From: a bacterium
GTDB lineage: Bacteria > Cyanobacteriota > Vampirovibrionia > Obscuribacterales > JAKAZS01
Reading direction: 5' to 3'
DNA length: 39,795 bases
Assembly (NCBI GenBank): GCA_021815785.1
Contig: JAKAZS010000016.1
Coordinates: 1-39,795, forward strand
Under the pieces are notes generated by a model. It worked only from the letters and a program-made list of their open reading frames with translations, made no database searches and was not told the origin of the DNA. Below, piece by piece: positions 24,543 through 33,870 of this stretch; the first letter of the stretch is position 1, and the number at the start of each line of letters is the position of its first letter. A program made the translations under genes and the position numbers.

Positions 24543-25550
24543 TTGAAAATAGACGTACATACACATATTTTACCAAAAGCAATTGCCGATTTTAAAGCCA
24601 AATTTGGCTATGGTGGTTTTATTCAAAGTCCTAATTTAAAAAATGTAAATGAGCCCATTAAACTTTATAAAGATGATGGTAATTTTTTTCGTAACGTAAA
24701 TTATAACTGTTTTGATATTGAAACGCGGCTTAATGAAGCTTTACTCAATGATGTTTCGATCCAGGTATTGTCTACCGTTCCAGTTATGTTTAGTTATTTT
24801 GCAAAACCTAACGATGGACTATATATTGCTCAATATTTAAATGATGATTTAGCTTGCAGCGTTAGTTTAAACAAAGATAGATTAATTGGTCTAGGAACTT
24901 TACCCATGCAAAGTACTAAGTTTGCTGTTAAGGAATTGGAACGTTGCATCAAAGATTTAAAATTATCTGGGGTTCAGATTGGTACTCATATTAATGATAT
25001 TAATTTAGATAACGAATGTTTATATCCTTTTTATGAAGCCTGCCAGGACCTTAATGCCTCAATATTTATTCATCCCTGGGATATGATTGGCCAAAAGCAA
25101 ATGCCAAAGTATTTTTTACCCTGGCTTGTTGGTATGCCTATGGAAATATCCTTAGCTATAAATTCTCTGATATTTGGTGGCATTTTTGCTAAATTTCCTA
25201 AGTTGAAAGTTTGTTTTGCTCATGGTGGTGGCTCTTTTGGCTTTACGCTAGGAAGAATAAATCATGCATATCATGTACGCCCAGATTTATGTGCAATTAA
25301 TATTAATGAAGAACCAAATTCATACCTACATAATTTTTATGTCGATTCATTAGTTCATAGTCAAGAATCGCTTGATTTTATTATTAAAATCTTTGGAATT
25401 GATTATATTATGACAGGATCAGATTATCCTTTTGTTCTTGGTGAAAAATATCCGGGTAAATTAATTAACGAAAATATCAATTTAACGGATAGTGATAAAG
25501 CTAAGTTATTATACCAAAATGCCCAAAGATGGCTTAGTATAGGAGTATAA
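24543..25550 (+). CDS. nbaD: 2-amino-3-carboxymuconate-6-semialdehyde decarboxylase (ACMSD)
   Basis: The 335-residue amidohydrolase-fold enzyme decarboxylates the product of the preceding dioxygenase to 2-aminomuconate semialdehyde, steering it away from quinolinate and NAD synthesis. Zinc ligands are visible: His6 and His8 (VHTHILP), His in FIHPWDM, His in CFAHGGG, and Asp in TGSDYPF. The family stretches LGTLPMQS, LSGVQIGTHIN and LPWLVGMPMEISLAI are nearly canonical. The start is TTG with AGGA six bases ahead. The stop shares one base with the kynU ATG. Presence of this enzyme is the main reason to read the block as catabolic. Confidence 0.95.
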   Translation: MKIDVHTHILPKAIADFKAKFGYGGFIQSPNLKNVNEPIKLYKDDGNFFRNVNYNCFDIETRLNEALLNDVSIQVLSTVPVMFSYFAKPNDGLYIAQYLNDDLACSVSLNKDRLIGLGTLPMQSTKFAVKELERCIKDLKLSGVQIGTHINDINLDNECLYPFYEACQDLNASIFIHPWDMIGQKQMPKYFLPWLVGMPMEISLAINSLIFGGIFAKFPKLKVCFAHGGGSFGFTLGRINHAYHVRPDLCAININEEPNSYLHNFYVDSLVHSQESLDFIIKIFGIDYIMTGSDYPFVLGEKYPGKLINENINLTDSDKAKLLYQNAQRWLSIGV

Positions 25551-26833
25551 TGATGTCAACTCCAATGCTTTATGAAAACAATCAAGAATTTGCTTTTAAA
25601 CAAGATCAATCAGATGAATTAGCTAAATTTCGTGATTATTTTCATATCCCTCAAAATGAAAACAATCAAGATTTAATATACTTTGCTGGCAATTCCTTAG
25701 GTTTAATGCCTAAAACCACCACAAAATATATCACTGAAGTTTTACATGATTGGCAGACCTATGGAGTTGAAGGACATTTTAAAGCTAAACATGCTTGGAT
25801 GCCTTATCACGAATTAGTGCAGGCAAGTTTCATGAATTTGACTCAGAGTAGTTATAATGAAGTGGTAGCTATGAATTCACTTACGGCTAATTTACATTTA
25901 ATGATGGTTGCTTTTTACCAACCAACAAGTTCTAAATATAAAATTTTAATTGAAGAAAACACTTTTCCTTCCGATAAATATGCTGTGGCAAGTCAGGCTA
26001 TATATCACGGATTTGATTCTAGTAATGCAATAATTGAATTTAAAAGTAATAATGACAATTTAGTTGTTTCTACTGATTCAATAATTGATACTATTGAAAA
26101 AAATCGTGATTCGTTAAGTCTAATATTAATTGGTCAACCCAACTATTTAACTGGTCAGGTTTTTGACATTGCACCTATAGTTGAATTGGCTCAAAAATAT
26201 AATATTAAAATTGGGCTAAATTTAGCTCATGGAATAGGCAATTTAGATTTGAATTTAAATTCTTTAAATATTGATTTTGCCGTATGGTGTAGTTATAAAT
26301 ATTTAAATAGTGGTCCGGGTGGAATTGCCGGATTATTTATTCATGAAAAACATCATGGAAATAGTCATTTGCCAAGATTTAGTGGCTGGTGGGGTCATAA
26401 TCAAGCCAATCGCTTTACTATGCCCAATAATTTTGAACCAATGACTGGTGCCTTAGGATTTCAGTTAAGTAATCCACCTATTTTTCAATTAGCTAGTCTA
26501 AGAGCTAGTCTGGATATTTTTCAAGAAGCCAAAATAGACCGATTAAGGGAAAAAAGTATTAAACTTACGGGCTATTTAGAATATCTAATCAATCAGGAAT
26601 TTAAGCACAAGCATAATATTAACATTATAACTCCAGCCCAGCCAAATGAAAGAGGAGCTCAATTGTCATTAAAACTTGCTAATGCGCAAAGCAATATCGT
26701 TGAAAATTTAAGAGCTTTCAACCTGATTTGTGACTTTCGCTATCCTGATATCTTAAGAATGGCACCAACACCGTTATATAACTCATATACAGATGTATAC
26801 AACAGTGTAAAAATACTATCTAAAATTTTATAA
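25550..26833 (+). CDS. kynU: Kynureninase
   Basis: The 427-residue PLP enzyme cleaves 3-hydroxykynurenine to 3-hydroxyanthranilate and alanine. It shows FAGNSLGLMPK, DWQTYGVEGHFKAKHAW, NSLTANLHLMM, the PLP lysine in CSYKYLNSGPGGIAGLFIH, and RFSGWWGHNQANRFTM. The length is normal for the family. The first ATG overlaps the ACMSD stop (TAATG). With AGGAG only four bases ahead of it, the second ATG (25553) is at a better distance and may be the true start. The substrate preference for the 3-hydroxy form is inferred from KMO and HAO next to it. Confidence 0.96.
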   Translation: MMSTPMLYENNQEFAFKQDQSDELAKFRDYFHIPQNENNQDLIYFAGNSLGLMPKTTTKYITEVLHDWQTYGVEGHFKAKHAWMPYHELVQASFMNLTQSSYNEVVAMNSLTANLHLMMVAFYQPTSSKYKILIEENTFPSDKYAVASQAIYHGFDSSNAIIEFKSNNDNLVVSTDSIIDTIEKNRDSLSLILIGQPNYLTGQVFDIAPIVELAQKYNIKIGLNLAHGIGNLDLNLNSLNIDFAVWCSYKYLNSGPGGIAGLFIHEKHHGNSHLPRFSGWWGHNQANRFTMPNNFEPMTGALGFQLSNPPIFQLASLRASLDIFQEAKIDRLREKSIKLTGYLEYLINQEFKHKHNINIITPAQPNERGAQLSLKLANAQSNIVENLRAFNLICDFRYPDILRMAPTPLYNSYTDVYNSVKILSKIL

Positions 26834-26836
26834 ATA

Positions 26837-26860
26837 ATAATTAAAACTAATTTTAATTAT
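26837..26860 (+). other. Perfect 10-base hairpin between kynU and kmo
   Basis: ATAATTAAAA and TTTTAATTAT pair perfectly around a CTAA tetraloop, filling most of the 38-base gap between kynU and kmo. No T-run follows, so it is not a standard terminator. It could adjust mRNA processing or lower kmo translation. It is pure A/T in a very AT-rich genome, which weakens the case. Confidence 0.35.
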
Positions 26861-26871
26861 AGACTATACTA

Positions 26872-28329
26872 ATGAACACGACCAAAATAAATAATCAAAA
26901 TTCTATGCATAATGTAAATGACCAAATCACCTTAATTGGTGCAGGACTAGTTGGTAGTCTTTTAGCAGTGGTACTTGCAAAATACGGTTTAAAAGTAAAA
27001 TTAATTGAAAAACGTCCCGATATGCGGATTGAAACTATTAGTGCCGGTCGATCCATTAATTTGGCGATTTCCACCCGTGGTATTAAAGCCTTAGATTTGA
27101 TTGGCATGAAAAAGACAATTCTTGACCAGGCTATACCTATGTATACTAGAGCTATACATGATCTGGAAGGTAGCATTAATATGCAACCTTATGGTATTAA
27201 TGACAATTATTATATAAATTCAATTTCACGAAACGTATTAAACAAAGCTCTGCTTGATAAATGCGGTGAAAGTTCTCTGATTGAAACAAAGTTTAATCAG
27301 CATATTGAAAGTATTGATTTTAAAAATAAAAAAATTACTTGTCACGATGTCACTCTTAACCAAACGTTTGAAGATCCATATAAAGTTTTAATGGCTTGCG
27401 ATGGTGCCAATTCACAAATCCGTAATTTCTATAATTATTCGCCTCATTTTAGGCAAAGTATTGATAAATTGGATTATGGGTATAAAGAATTTACCATTTC
27501 CCCTAACCCTGATGGCAGTTTTCGCTTGGCAAAAAATGCCTTACACATATGGCCTAGAGGTAATTTTATGCTTATTGCCTTGCCTAATATGGAAGGTACA
27601 TTTACCGCTACTTTATTTTTACCTTATGAGGGGGAAATTAGTTTTAATGAATTAAATTCAAGGATTAAAGTTGATACATTTTTTAAGAGCTATTTTAATG
27701 ATACGCTAAATTTAATTGAAAATTTAACCGATGCCTTTTTAACAAGTCCAACTGGTCATATGGTTACCGTTAAATGTCAGCCCTGGAATATTAGCAATGA
27801 AGCATTATTACTTGGCGATGCTGCTCATGGTATTATTCCATTTTATGGTCAAGGTATGAATTGTGGATTTGAAGATGTGAGTTTTATTGACAAATTACTT
27901 GGCAATGGTAATCTTGATTCAATTAATTTGAATACAATATTCAATAATTTTTTTGAGGAAAGAAAACCTAATTGTGATGCTATAAGCGATATGGCTTATG
28001 ATAACTTTATTGAAATGCGTGATAAGGTAAGAGACCCAAAATTTTTATTTTTTAAAATTATTGAAGCTGAACTTGAAAAAAAATTTAAAGGTGAATATTT
28101 TTCACGTTACAGCCTCGTAAGTTTCAGCAATGTTCCTTATTCATTTGCTAAATTAATGGGCGAAATAAATTATAATATTTTAAATGAATTAGCGGGAAAT
28201 TTAAACGATAATAAAGAAGTTGATTTTGCTCTGGCTGCAAAACTTATTAAAATCAAATGTAAACCACTATTTGAACCTTATTTAGCTGATTTAGCTAACC
28301 TTGTTAATGATAACCCCTATGGTTATTAA
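26872..28329 (+). CDS. kmo: Kynurenine 3-monooxygenase
   Basis: The 485-residue FAD monooxygenase hydroxylates kynurenine with NADPH and O2. It has the nucleotide motif LIGAGLVGSLLA, the hallmark RSINLAISTRGIKAL, YTRAIHDLEG, and GDAAHGIIPFYGQGMNCGFED for the FAD pyrophosphate. The C-terminal third (helical, with SFAKLMGEINYNIL) corresponds to the membrane-associated or regulatory tail of KMO. It is the last gene of the plus-strand block and the first enzyme of the four-step route. No Shine-Dalgarno is seen before the ATG at 26872, and a later in-frame ATG (residue 11 or 14) could be used. Kynurenine-forming genes (tryptophan dioxygenase, formamidase) are absent from the window. Confidence 0.96.
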   Translation: MNTTKINNQNSMHNVNDQITLIGAGLVGSLLAVVLAKYGLKVKLIEKRPDMRIETISAGRSINLAISTRGIKALDLIGMKKTILDQAIPMYTRAIHDLEGSINMQPYGINDNYYINSISRNVLNKALLDKCGESSLIETKFNQHIESIDFKNKKITCHDVTLNQTFEDPYKVLMACDGANSQIRNFYNYSPHFRQSIDKLDYGYKEFTISPNPDGSFRLAKNALHIWPRGNFMLIALPNMEGTFTATLFLPYEGEISFNELNSRIKVDTFFKSYFNDTLNLIENLTDAFLTSPTGHMVTVKCQPWNISNEALLLGDAAHGIIPFYGQGMNCGFEDVSFIDKLLGNGNLDSINLNTIFNNFFEERKPNCDAISDMAYDNFIEMRDKVRDPKFLFFKIIEAELEKKFKGEYFSRYSLVSFSNVPYSFAKLMGEINYNILNELAGNLNDNKEVDFALAAKLIKIKCKPLFEPYLADLANLVNDNPYGY

Positions 28330-28436
28330 AATTGTTCACATATTTGGTTGTAAGCTTCAGATTTTAATCAATTTAAAGTGCATAGTCTAGAATAATTAAT
28401 AAAAAGCAATACTGAAAGTAATTAAAAAGCAATTAA

Positions 28437-31400
28437 TTACTTCTCAATTAATTTAGAAGTATTAGATTTTAATATTTTATTGTTATTAAGCCAGTGAAAT
28501 GACATTTCAATAGATTTAGCTATTAAAGTTGATTTAGCAAATGGTCCTAAAACATTAAAAGTAAAGTTTTGCGGTCGATCGCTGGCTAAATCACCTAAAA
28601 TTGGTAATGTTGGCAATTTATCTAATGTTTTCAAGGTTACTAATTCAATTAATTTATTTGGTGTTAACTCATTAAATAAATGACTTAAAGTGCTACCTAA
28701 AGCACTAGTAGTTGATTTGGGAACATTACCCACAACTTTAAAATCAATTGAACCTAATGCCAGATTAATCTTACCATTACCAAACATTGTTAAGTCATCA
28801 CCATCATATAAAAACTTCGAAACATCAATTATGTTGTCATTAATGTCATAATTCAAAAGTATTTTTTTATACTTACCAGAACGCATTGGAGCGACACTTT
28901 GAATTAAATTATTGAAATTAAAACCCATGACACCTGCTTCAATTAAATTGGCTTGATTTATTTTGGTTACCAGTGGACCTAATCGGGTAACGGTACCATT
29001 AGTTATCGTCATTTGGCCATTACCTTTCACTTTTAAGGTTGTTAGATTATTGCCTAAATAATGTAACGTACAATTGGTTTTACCGGTTAATGATCCGGTG
29101 ATTTCTCCACTGTGACCAGATAATTCCTGAGCAACACTGGCAATGTTAACATTATTAAACAGGCAAGTTATATTAGCTTGATTAATATGTTGGTCAATTG
29201 AACCTAAGACATTTACATTGCCACCATTATAATTAAAATCTCCATTTTCTATATCTATAACTGGATAATTTCTAGAATAATCAAGTTTAATATTATAAGG
29301 GATTTTTAAGTTGGAAACAACTAAATTATTAAGGATTACTTTTTTTGCTTTTAAGACACCTTTAATCATATGATTAGTTAGAGTAGAACTAATATTTTTA
29401 GCTTGGAGAAATGCTTCAAGAACACTAACTGAACCACTTGCCAAAAGTGAAGCATTAGCCATCTCAAAATTAGAACTAGGAATTTTCAGGGACTCAATAT
29501 CAGACTGAAATAAAATTTGAGGTGCGTTTAACTTACCTTTAACAATTAAGGCTAATTTTAAGTCTCCAGTAACATTATCATAACTAGCATTGTAGAATTT
29601 AAAAATTTGCGCCAGTTTTTCAATTGAAACGTAATCATGAGAAGCAATGGAAATATTTAAATGAGACTGACCAAGATCATAAGTTTTGTTTGACTGATAT
29701 TCGGGTAAATTAATATTTGCATTAATGTCATATAAGGATTTCCCAATCTGTAACTTGGTTTTATTTAATGAGATTTTTTGGGCAGTTTGACTAAGCGATC
29801 CATTAATTGAAATGTTATCATTACTTGGAACCTTGATTATAATATTATTGGTATCAATAAGAAAATCATTATGATTAGGTAACTCAATTTTAAAATTATA
29901 GTTACTAAAATCTTTATTGTTGACAATTTCAAATGATGATATTAATTTTGCTGGATTTTGCGTACTACTCCCAATAAGCGGCATTTCATATCCTTGTGAA
30001 TTTGAAACATTTTTAAAAATACTTAGGATTTGGTTTAAATTGGATGCTAAAATTTCTGAATTAAGTTTAAGATTTAAATTGTAATTAGCTTTATTCCAAT
30101 TAGAACAATTACCCTTAAAATTAAAGGCACTTTCAAGAAATCTACTATTATCACCATTAAAGACAATTTTGTCATTTAAAATATCCACTTTCATTGTTGC
30201 AATCTTAAAAGTCGGATCAATTGGTTTGGCCTTTAAGCATAAATTTTTTAAGATAATATGGCTTAAATAGGCTTTGTTATTGGCAACATTATATGAAAAT
30301 TTACCATTAATATTACCTGATAATAATTGCATTGATAAAAATTCTAAAGGATTTTGTATGGACAAAGCTTTTAGCTCATTATAGTTAAGTAATTTATATA
30401 TTTCACCTATTTCAATATTGGAAAACCTTAAATCAGCATAATTAAGTTTTAGGTTATTGCGCACAATATCCAAATTTGTATCAACTTGCAAAGTACTTTT
30501 ATTATAGATGAATTTTAAAGAATTAAGGATAAGGTTTTTATTGATATAACTTAATTTTCCTGAACTGATATATATTTTGTTATTGATTTTTGGTAAATTA
30601 ACAACCAGATTACCTGGTTCTAATTGAACTGAATTAATCCCATTTTTTTTATTAAAATCAATAACCAGATTCGTTATAACACCTTGTAAATTAGCATTAT
30701 TTAAAATTTCACTGCCTAAATTTAATTTTGGAATAATATAATTAAGATTGTTTGCATCCATACAAGTGTCAGTTAAATACATTTTGTCTAAATTATTTTT
30801 ATGATAGTCATAGATTGTGTCTAATTTAAAGTTACCTTGCTGGAATTTGCCCGATAATTTATTTAGGATAATAATATTTTGATCAATATTAACTTTGCCA
30901 TAGACATTTTGGGCAATTAGCTGATTTTTTGCATCATAACAAGCAATTTTTCTTAAATCAATCAAGGAGTTAAATTTTACATTTTTATGATCAATTGATA
31001 CATTTAAATTAAGATCTATTAATCCAGTTAAACGGAAAGATTTCAAATTAATATAATTATTAAAATTAGCCGGAAAGATTTTTTTTAGTTTTAAACAAAT
31101 CGTATAAATTGGATTCAGTGCTAAATTATTAGCTTTAACAAGCATATTACCAATATTTTGACTAAAATTATAATTCCCTTGAATTGTACAAAGCGTGTTA
31201 AGTGCTTGAAATTTTAGACTCGAAATATTAATCTGATTAAAGTCGGTTATATTACATTCAAGTTTAAGGTTTTTAATATTAATATCATCTTTTACCTTGG
31301 TTAATTCTGTTAAATGCGGAAACAAGGCAATAATATTTTGGGTAATAAGATTTTCAATATTTAAATTAAACTTATATTTATATTCATCAATAGATAAAAT

Positions 31401-32561
31401 ATTGAACTGTACATTTTTTGCAAAGTCACCTAACTTATAAATTCGATCGAACTGTTCATTGCCCTGAACAATTTGAGCCAATTCAATAAAATTGCTAATT
31501 GATCCTTTCACTTTAATCTGTTTAAATTTAAGATGAGGAAAAGTATTAGTATCAAATTCCGTCTTTAGATTTAAATCTAGACCTGGTGCATTAATAATTA
31601 GTTTGTTTATATTTATCTGAGTTTTATTTACTAAAAAATTTGTATCACATTTAAAGTTTCGTACGTGAAAAATACCAAAGTCAGGATTATTTATTGTAAA
31701 CAAACCAAAATCTGATTTACATGATAGTTTTATTCTCTCACTATCCAACTCATGAATTTTTAATGCCATAGATTTTAATTTAAACTCAGTTAAATTATTT
31801 TTTAAATTATTAACTTGTTCAATATTTTTGGCTGGAATGAGGTTGCCGGGAAGTTTATTGATAAGTTGCGATAACAGATTTATCGAGTCTTTAGAAAAAT
31901 CATTTAAAACACAATTTAAATTTAAATAGGGATAACATATTCCAAAAACAGAAACGTAACCAAGTTTATTATTTAATTGATTTAACATAAAATTAGACTG
32001 AAAATTTATATCTTGTTTGTTAATTGAATAATTAAAGTCGACATTATCCAGATCACAGTCAGGGAAATAACCTGGTGAATTTTTGGCTAAACAGTCATGA
32101 AAATAAACATGAGCATTTTTTAGTTCAAAATATTTTGCATAGGTTTTAACATCTAATAAATCAGAAAAATTCCAAATTTTCCCTTTAAGTCTTTGCGCAT
32201 TAACAATAGCATTATTAAAGCTAAGAAATTTGATTTTTATTTTGCCTTGAAAAAGTGGCTTAACAGCAACACCAACCTGAGCTTTTTGACATTTCAAAAA
32301 CGCCGTTTTATCTAAGTCCAGTATTTTTAAATTATCTACTCCAATATATATTCCTTTAAAATTTAAGCTTAAAAATAAATGACTAAATGATATTTGGCGG
32401 TGGAAAACCAATTCAACCTGATGTTCAAAATTGTTGCGGATTGAATTAATATTAACCAGTTGACTGGTTAGATAAATTACCACAGCTAAACCCAGCAAGA
32501 AAAATCTTGCCCCATAAAGTTTAGGTAAAAGATTTTTATAATAAGTGATTTTCAAAAGCAT
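28437..32561 (-). CDS. AsmA-like large envelope protein
   Basis: The 1374-residue protein has one membrane helix near residues 16-37 (FFLLGLAVVIYLTSQLV) followed by a huge, strand-rich, Asn/Lys/Leu periplasmic part. The C-terminal 250 residues contain the AsmA-type signature (GNGQMTITNGTVTRLGPL, FNNLIQSVAPMRSGKYKKI, YDGDDLTMFGNGKINLALGSIDFKVVG). AsmA/TamB/YhdP-type proteins form hydrophobic grooves that bridge inner and outer membranes for phospholipid transport, so this implies a diderm cell. The N-terminal part (FHRQISFSHLFLSLNFKGIYIG) also fits the family. The start overlaps the end of the regulator gene by 26 bases, so the two are co-translated. It converges with kmo. Which AsmA subfamily it belongs to I cannot tell. 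Confidence 0.88.
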   Translation of the reverse strand: MLLKITYYKNLLPKLYGARFFLLGLAVVIYLTSQLVNINSIRNNFEHQVELVFHRQISFSHLFLSLNFKGIYIGVDNLKILDLDKTAFLKCQKAQVGVAVKPLFQGKIKIKFLSFNNAIVNAQRLKGKIWNFSDLLDVKTYAKYFELKNAHVYFHDCLAKNSPGYFPDCDLDNVDFNYSINKQDINFQSNFMLNQLNNKLGYVSVFGICYPYLNLNCVLNDFSKDSINLLSQLINKLPGNLIPAKNIEQVNNLKNNLTEFKLKSMALKIHELDSERIKLSCKSDFGLFTINNPDFGIFHVRNFKCDTNFLVNKTQININKLIINAPGLDLNLKTEFDTNTFPHLKFKQIKVKGSISNFIELAQIVQGNEQFDRIYKLGDFAKNVQFNILSIDEYKYKFNLNIENLITQNIIALFPHLTELTKVKDDINIKNLKLECNITDFNQINISSLKFQALNTLCTIQGNYNFSQNIGNMLVKANNLALNPIYTICLKLKKIFPANFNNYINLKSFRLTGLIDLNLNVSIDHKNVKFNSLIDLRKIACYDAKNQLIAQNVYGKVNIDQNIIILNKLSGKFQQGNFKLDTIYDYHKNNLDKMYLTDTCMDANNLNYIIPKLNLGSEILNNANLQGVITNLVIDFNKKNGINSVQLEPGNLVVNLPKINNKIYISSGKLSYINKNLILNSLKFIYNKSTLQVDTNLDIVRNNLKLNYADLRFSNIEIGEIYKLLNYNELKALSIQNPLEFLSMQLLSGNINGKFSYNVANNKAYLSHIILKNLCLKAKPIDPTFKIATMKVDILNDKIVFNGDNSRFLESAFNFKGNCSNWNKANYNLNLKLNSEILASNLNQILSIFKNVSNSQGYEMPLIGSSTQNPAKLISSFEIVNNKDFSNYNFKIELPNHNDFLIDTNNIIIKVPSNDNISINGSLSQTAQKISLNKTKLQIGKSLYDINANINLPEYQSNKTYDLGQSHLNISIASHDYVSIEKLAQIFKFYNASYDNVTGDLKLALIVKGKLNAPQILFQSDIESLKIPSSNFEMANASLLASGSVSVLEAFLQAKNISSTLTNHMIKGVLKAKKVILNNLVVSNLKIPYNIKLDYSRNYPVIDIENGDFNYNGGNVNVLGSIDQHINQANITCLFNNVNIASVAQELSGHSGEITGSLTGKTNCTLHYLGNNLTTLKVKGNGQMTITNGTVTRLGPLVTKINQANLIEAGVMGFNFNNLIQSVAPMRSGKYKKILLNYDINDNIIDVSKFLYDGDDLTMFGNGKINLALGSIDFKVVGNVPKSTTSALGSTLSHLFNELTPNKLIELVTLKTLDKLPTLPILGDLASDRPQNFTFNVLGPFAKSTLIAKSIEMSFHWLNNNKILKSNTSKLIEK

Positions 32562-33789
32562 ATTTAACCAGTGCTGCCCTAGTTTCCAGATTTAATTTGC
32601 GCTTTAATTTAGAAATTCTAACCTCACAGGTTCCAATTGTAGTATTCATTGATTCACTAATTTGTTTATTGGAGTACCCCTTAGCAACACCTCTTAAAAT
32701 TTCTATTTCTTTTTTGCTAAAATGGACATAATTTTCTTTTAAAGAATCATTTTGTTGTGTTAGTGACTTAGTACTTGATACTACTGAAGTAAGTTCATTA
32801 CATAAGGCTGATAATTTATCCACAGTTTTACTGTGAGCTTCAACAATTTGGTAGAGTTTAGCCTGGCTTAATGCTATAGCCAACTGATTAGCAATACGTT
32901 TTAACAGAAATAATTCTGACTGGTTCCAATACTTAACCATGTCAACATGATCTAAATAAAGAAAGCCCATAAGTTTTCCCCGATAATTAAACGGAACCAT
33001 GACTAATGAATTAATATCATAATATTTCATTTCAAGTTTAATTTCATTGGCATAGTCAAAACTATCATCAAAGAGTACAACTAGTGGGTCATTATCCTGA
33101 CTAGCTAATAACATGTCCAAATATCTGGTTATAATCAAACTTTGTTCTCGGATACTTTTTAATTTCTGTTTTTGAAATTTATAAGATATGGGAATATTAG
33201 ACCGATTTTCTTGTTTAAGACAAATCATAACGCGGCTGGCTATAAATTCTTCTTGAAGTAAACGGCTCAAATTATCCAGAATTTCATCATAAACTAACGA
33301 GCTATGAATTTGGACAATAAACTTGTTTAAAATTGATTCATCCTTTGAAGTTTGTTCAATTCTATTTAAGGATTCTTGAAGGCTTTCAATAAGTAAAGAT
33401 CTTTGAATATTAGTGGTGATAATTCTGGGTAAGAATCGATAGAATTCAGCATGTTTTGTAATAAAATCACTAGCGCCAAGATTTAGTAGTTTTAAGGCAT
33501 GTTCTGGAGAATCAATATCAGTTATAACAATGATTGGAATACTGGGACGTTGACGGTGAAATTGTGTGATTAAATTGTCACCATTATTATTGTCGGTGTC
33601 ATAATCATAAACAATAACATCAAAATTTTTACTTTTTAAATAATCAGCAATAAAATGACTGGTTAAAATTATTGTTACGTCGTATAAAGAAGATTGTTTA
33701 TTAACATTAACAGCTAAAAGCTTAAGCAATTCATTATTATTGCCAATAATCAATACATTGCGTTCACGGTTATTGATTTGTGCTGCCAT
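32536..33789 (-). CDS. Receiver-like / GAF / LuxR-type transcription regulator
   Basis: The 417-residue protein has three parts. Residues 10-130 form a receiver fold with a candidate phospho-acceptor Asp62 (VIVYDYD), Thr90 (VVIT-type strand end) and Lys112 (DFITK). The acidic pair after the first strand is missing (LIIGNNNELL), so Mg-dependent phosphorylation is doubtful. Residues about 160-315 form a GAF sensory domain (YRGKLMGFLYLDHV). Residues 350-417 are a LuxR-type helix-turn-helix (FSKKEIEILRGVAKGYSNKQI, then GTCEVRISKLKRKLN). A coiled segment joins GAF and HTH. It is upstream of, and overlaps, the AsmA-like gene and follows a small unknown gene by 81 bases. The ligand and targets are unknown. 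Confidence 0.9.
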   Translation of the reverse strand: MAAQINNRERNVLIIGNNNELLKLLAVNVNKQSSLYDVTIILTSHFIADYLKSKNFDVIVYDYDTDNNNGDNLITQFHRQRPSIPIIVITDIDSPEHALKLLNLGASDFITKHAEFYRFLPRIITTNIQRSLLIESLQESLNRIEQTSKDESILNKFIVQIHSSLVYDEILDNLSRLLQEEFIASRVMICLKQENRSNIPISYKFQKQKLKSIREQSLIITRYLDMLLASQDNDPLVVLFDDSFDYANEIKLEMKYYDINSLVMVPFNYRGKLMGFLYLDHVDMVKYWNQSELFLLKRIANQLAIALSQAKLYQIVEAHSKTVDKLSALCNELTSVVSSTKSLTQQNDSLKENYVHFSKKEIEILRGVAKGYSNKQISESMNTTIGTCEVRISKLKRKLNLETRAALVKYAFENHLL

Positions 33790-33870
33790 AGCTAAAATTC
33801 ACTAAAATAATAATAATGATGGTTAATATAAATTATAATAACCTAAAAATTGTTTTAAATTATCCAAAAT

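Noticed and set aside
26895-27176. 93-residue minus-strand ORF inside kmo
   Set aside because: A shadow of the kmo frame: no ribosome site, no recognisable domain, and the kmo frame has unmistakable conserved motifs.
24028-28329. Kynurenine genes as a de novo NAD route
   Set aside because: ACMSD in the same run removes the quinolinate precursor and no quinolinate phosphoribosyltransferase is present, so catabolism is the better reading.
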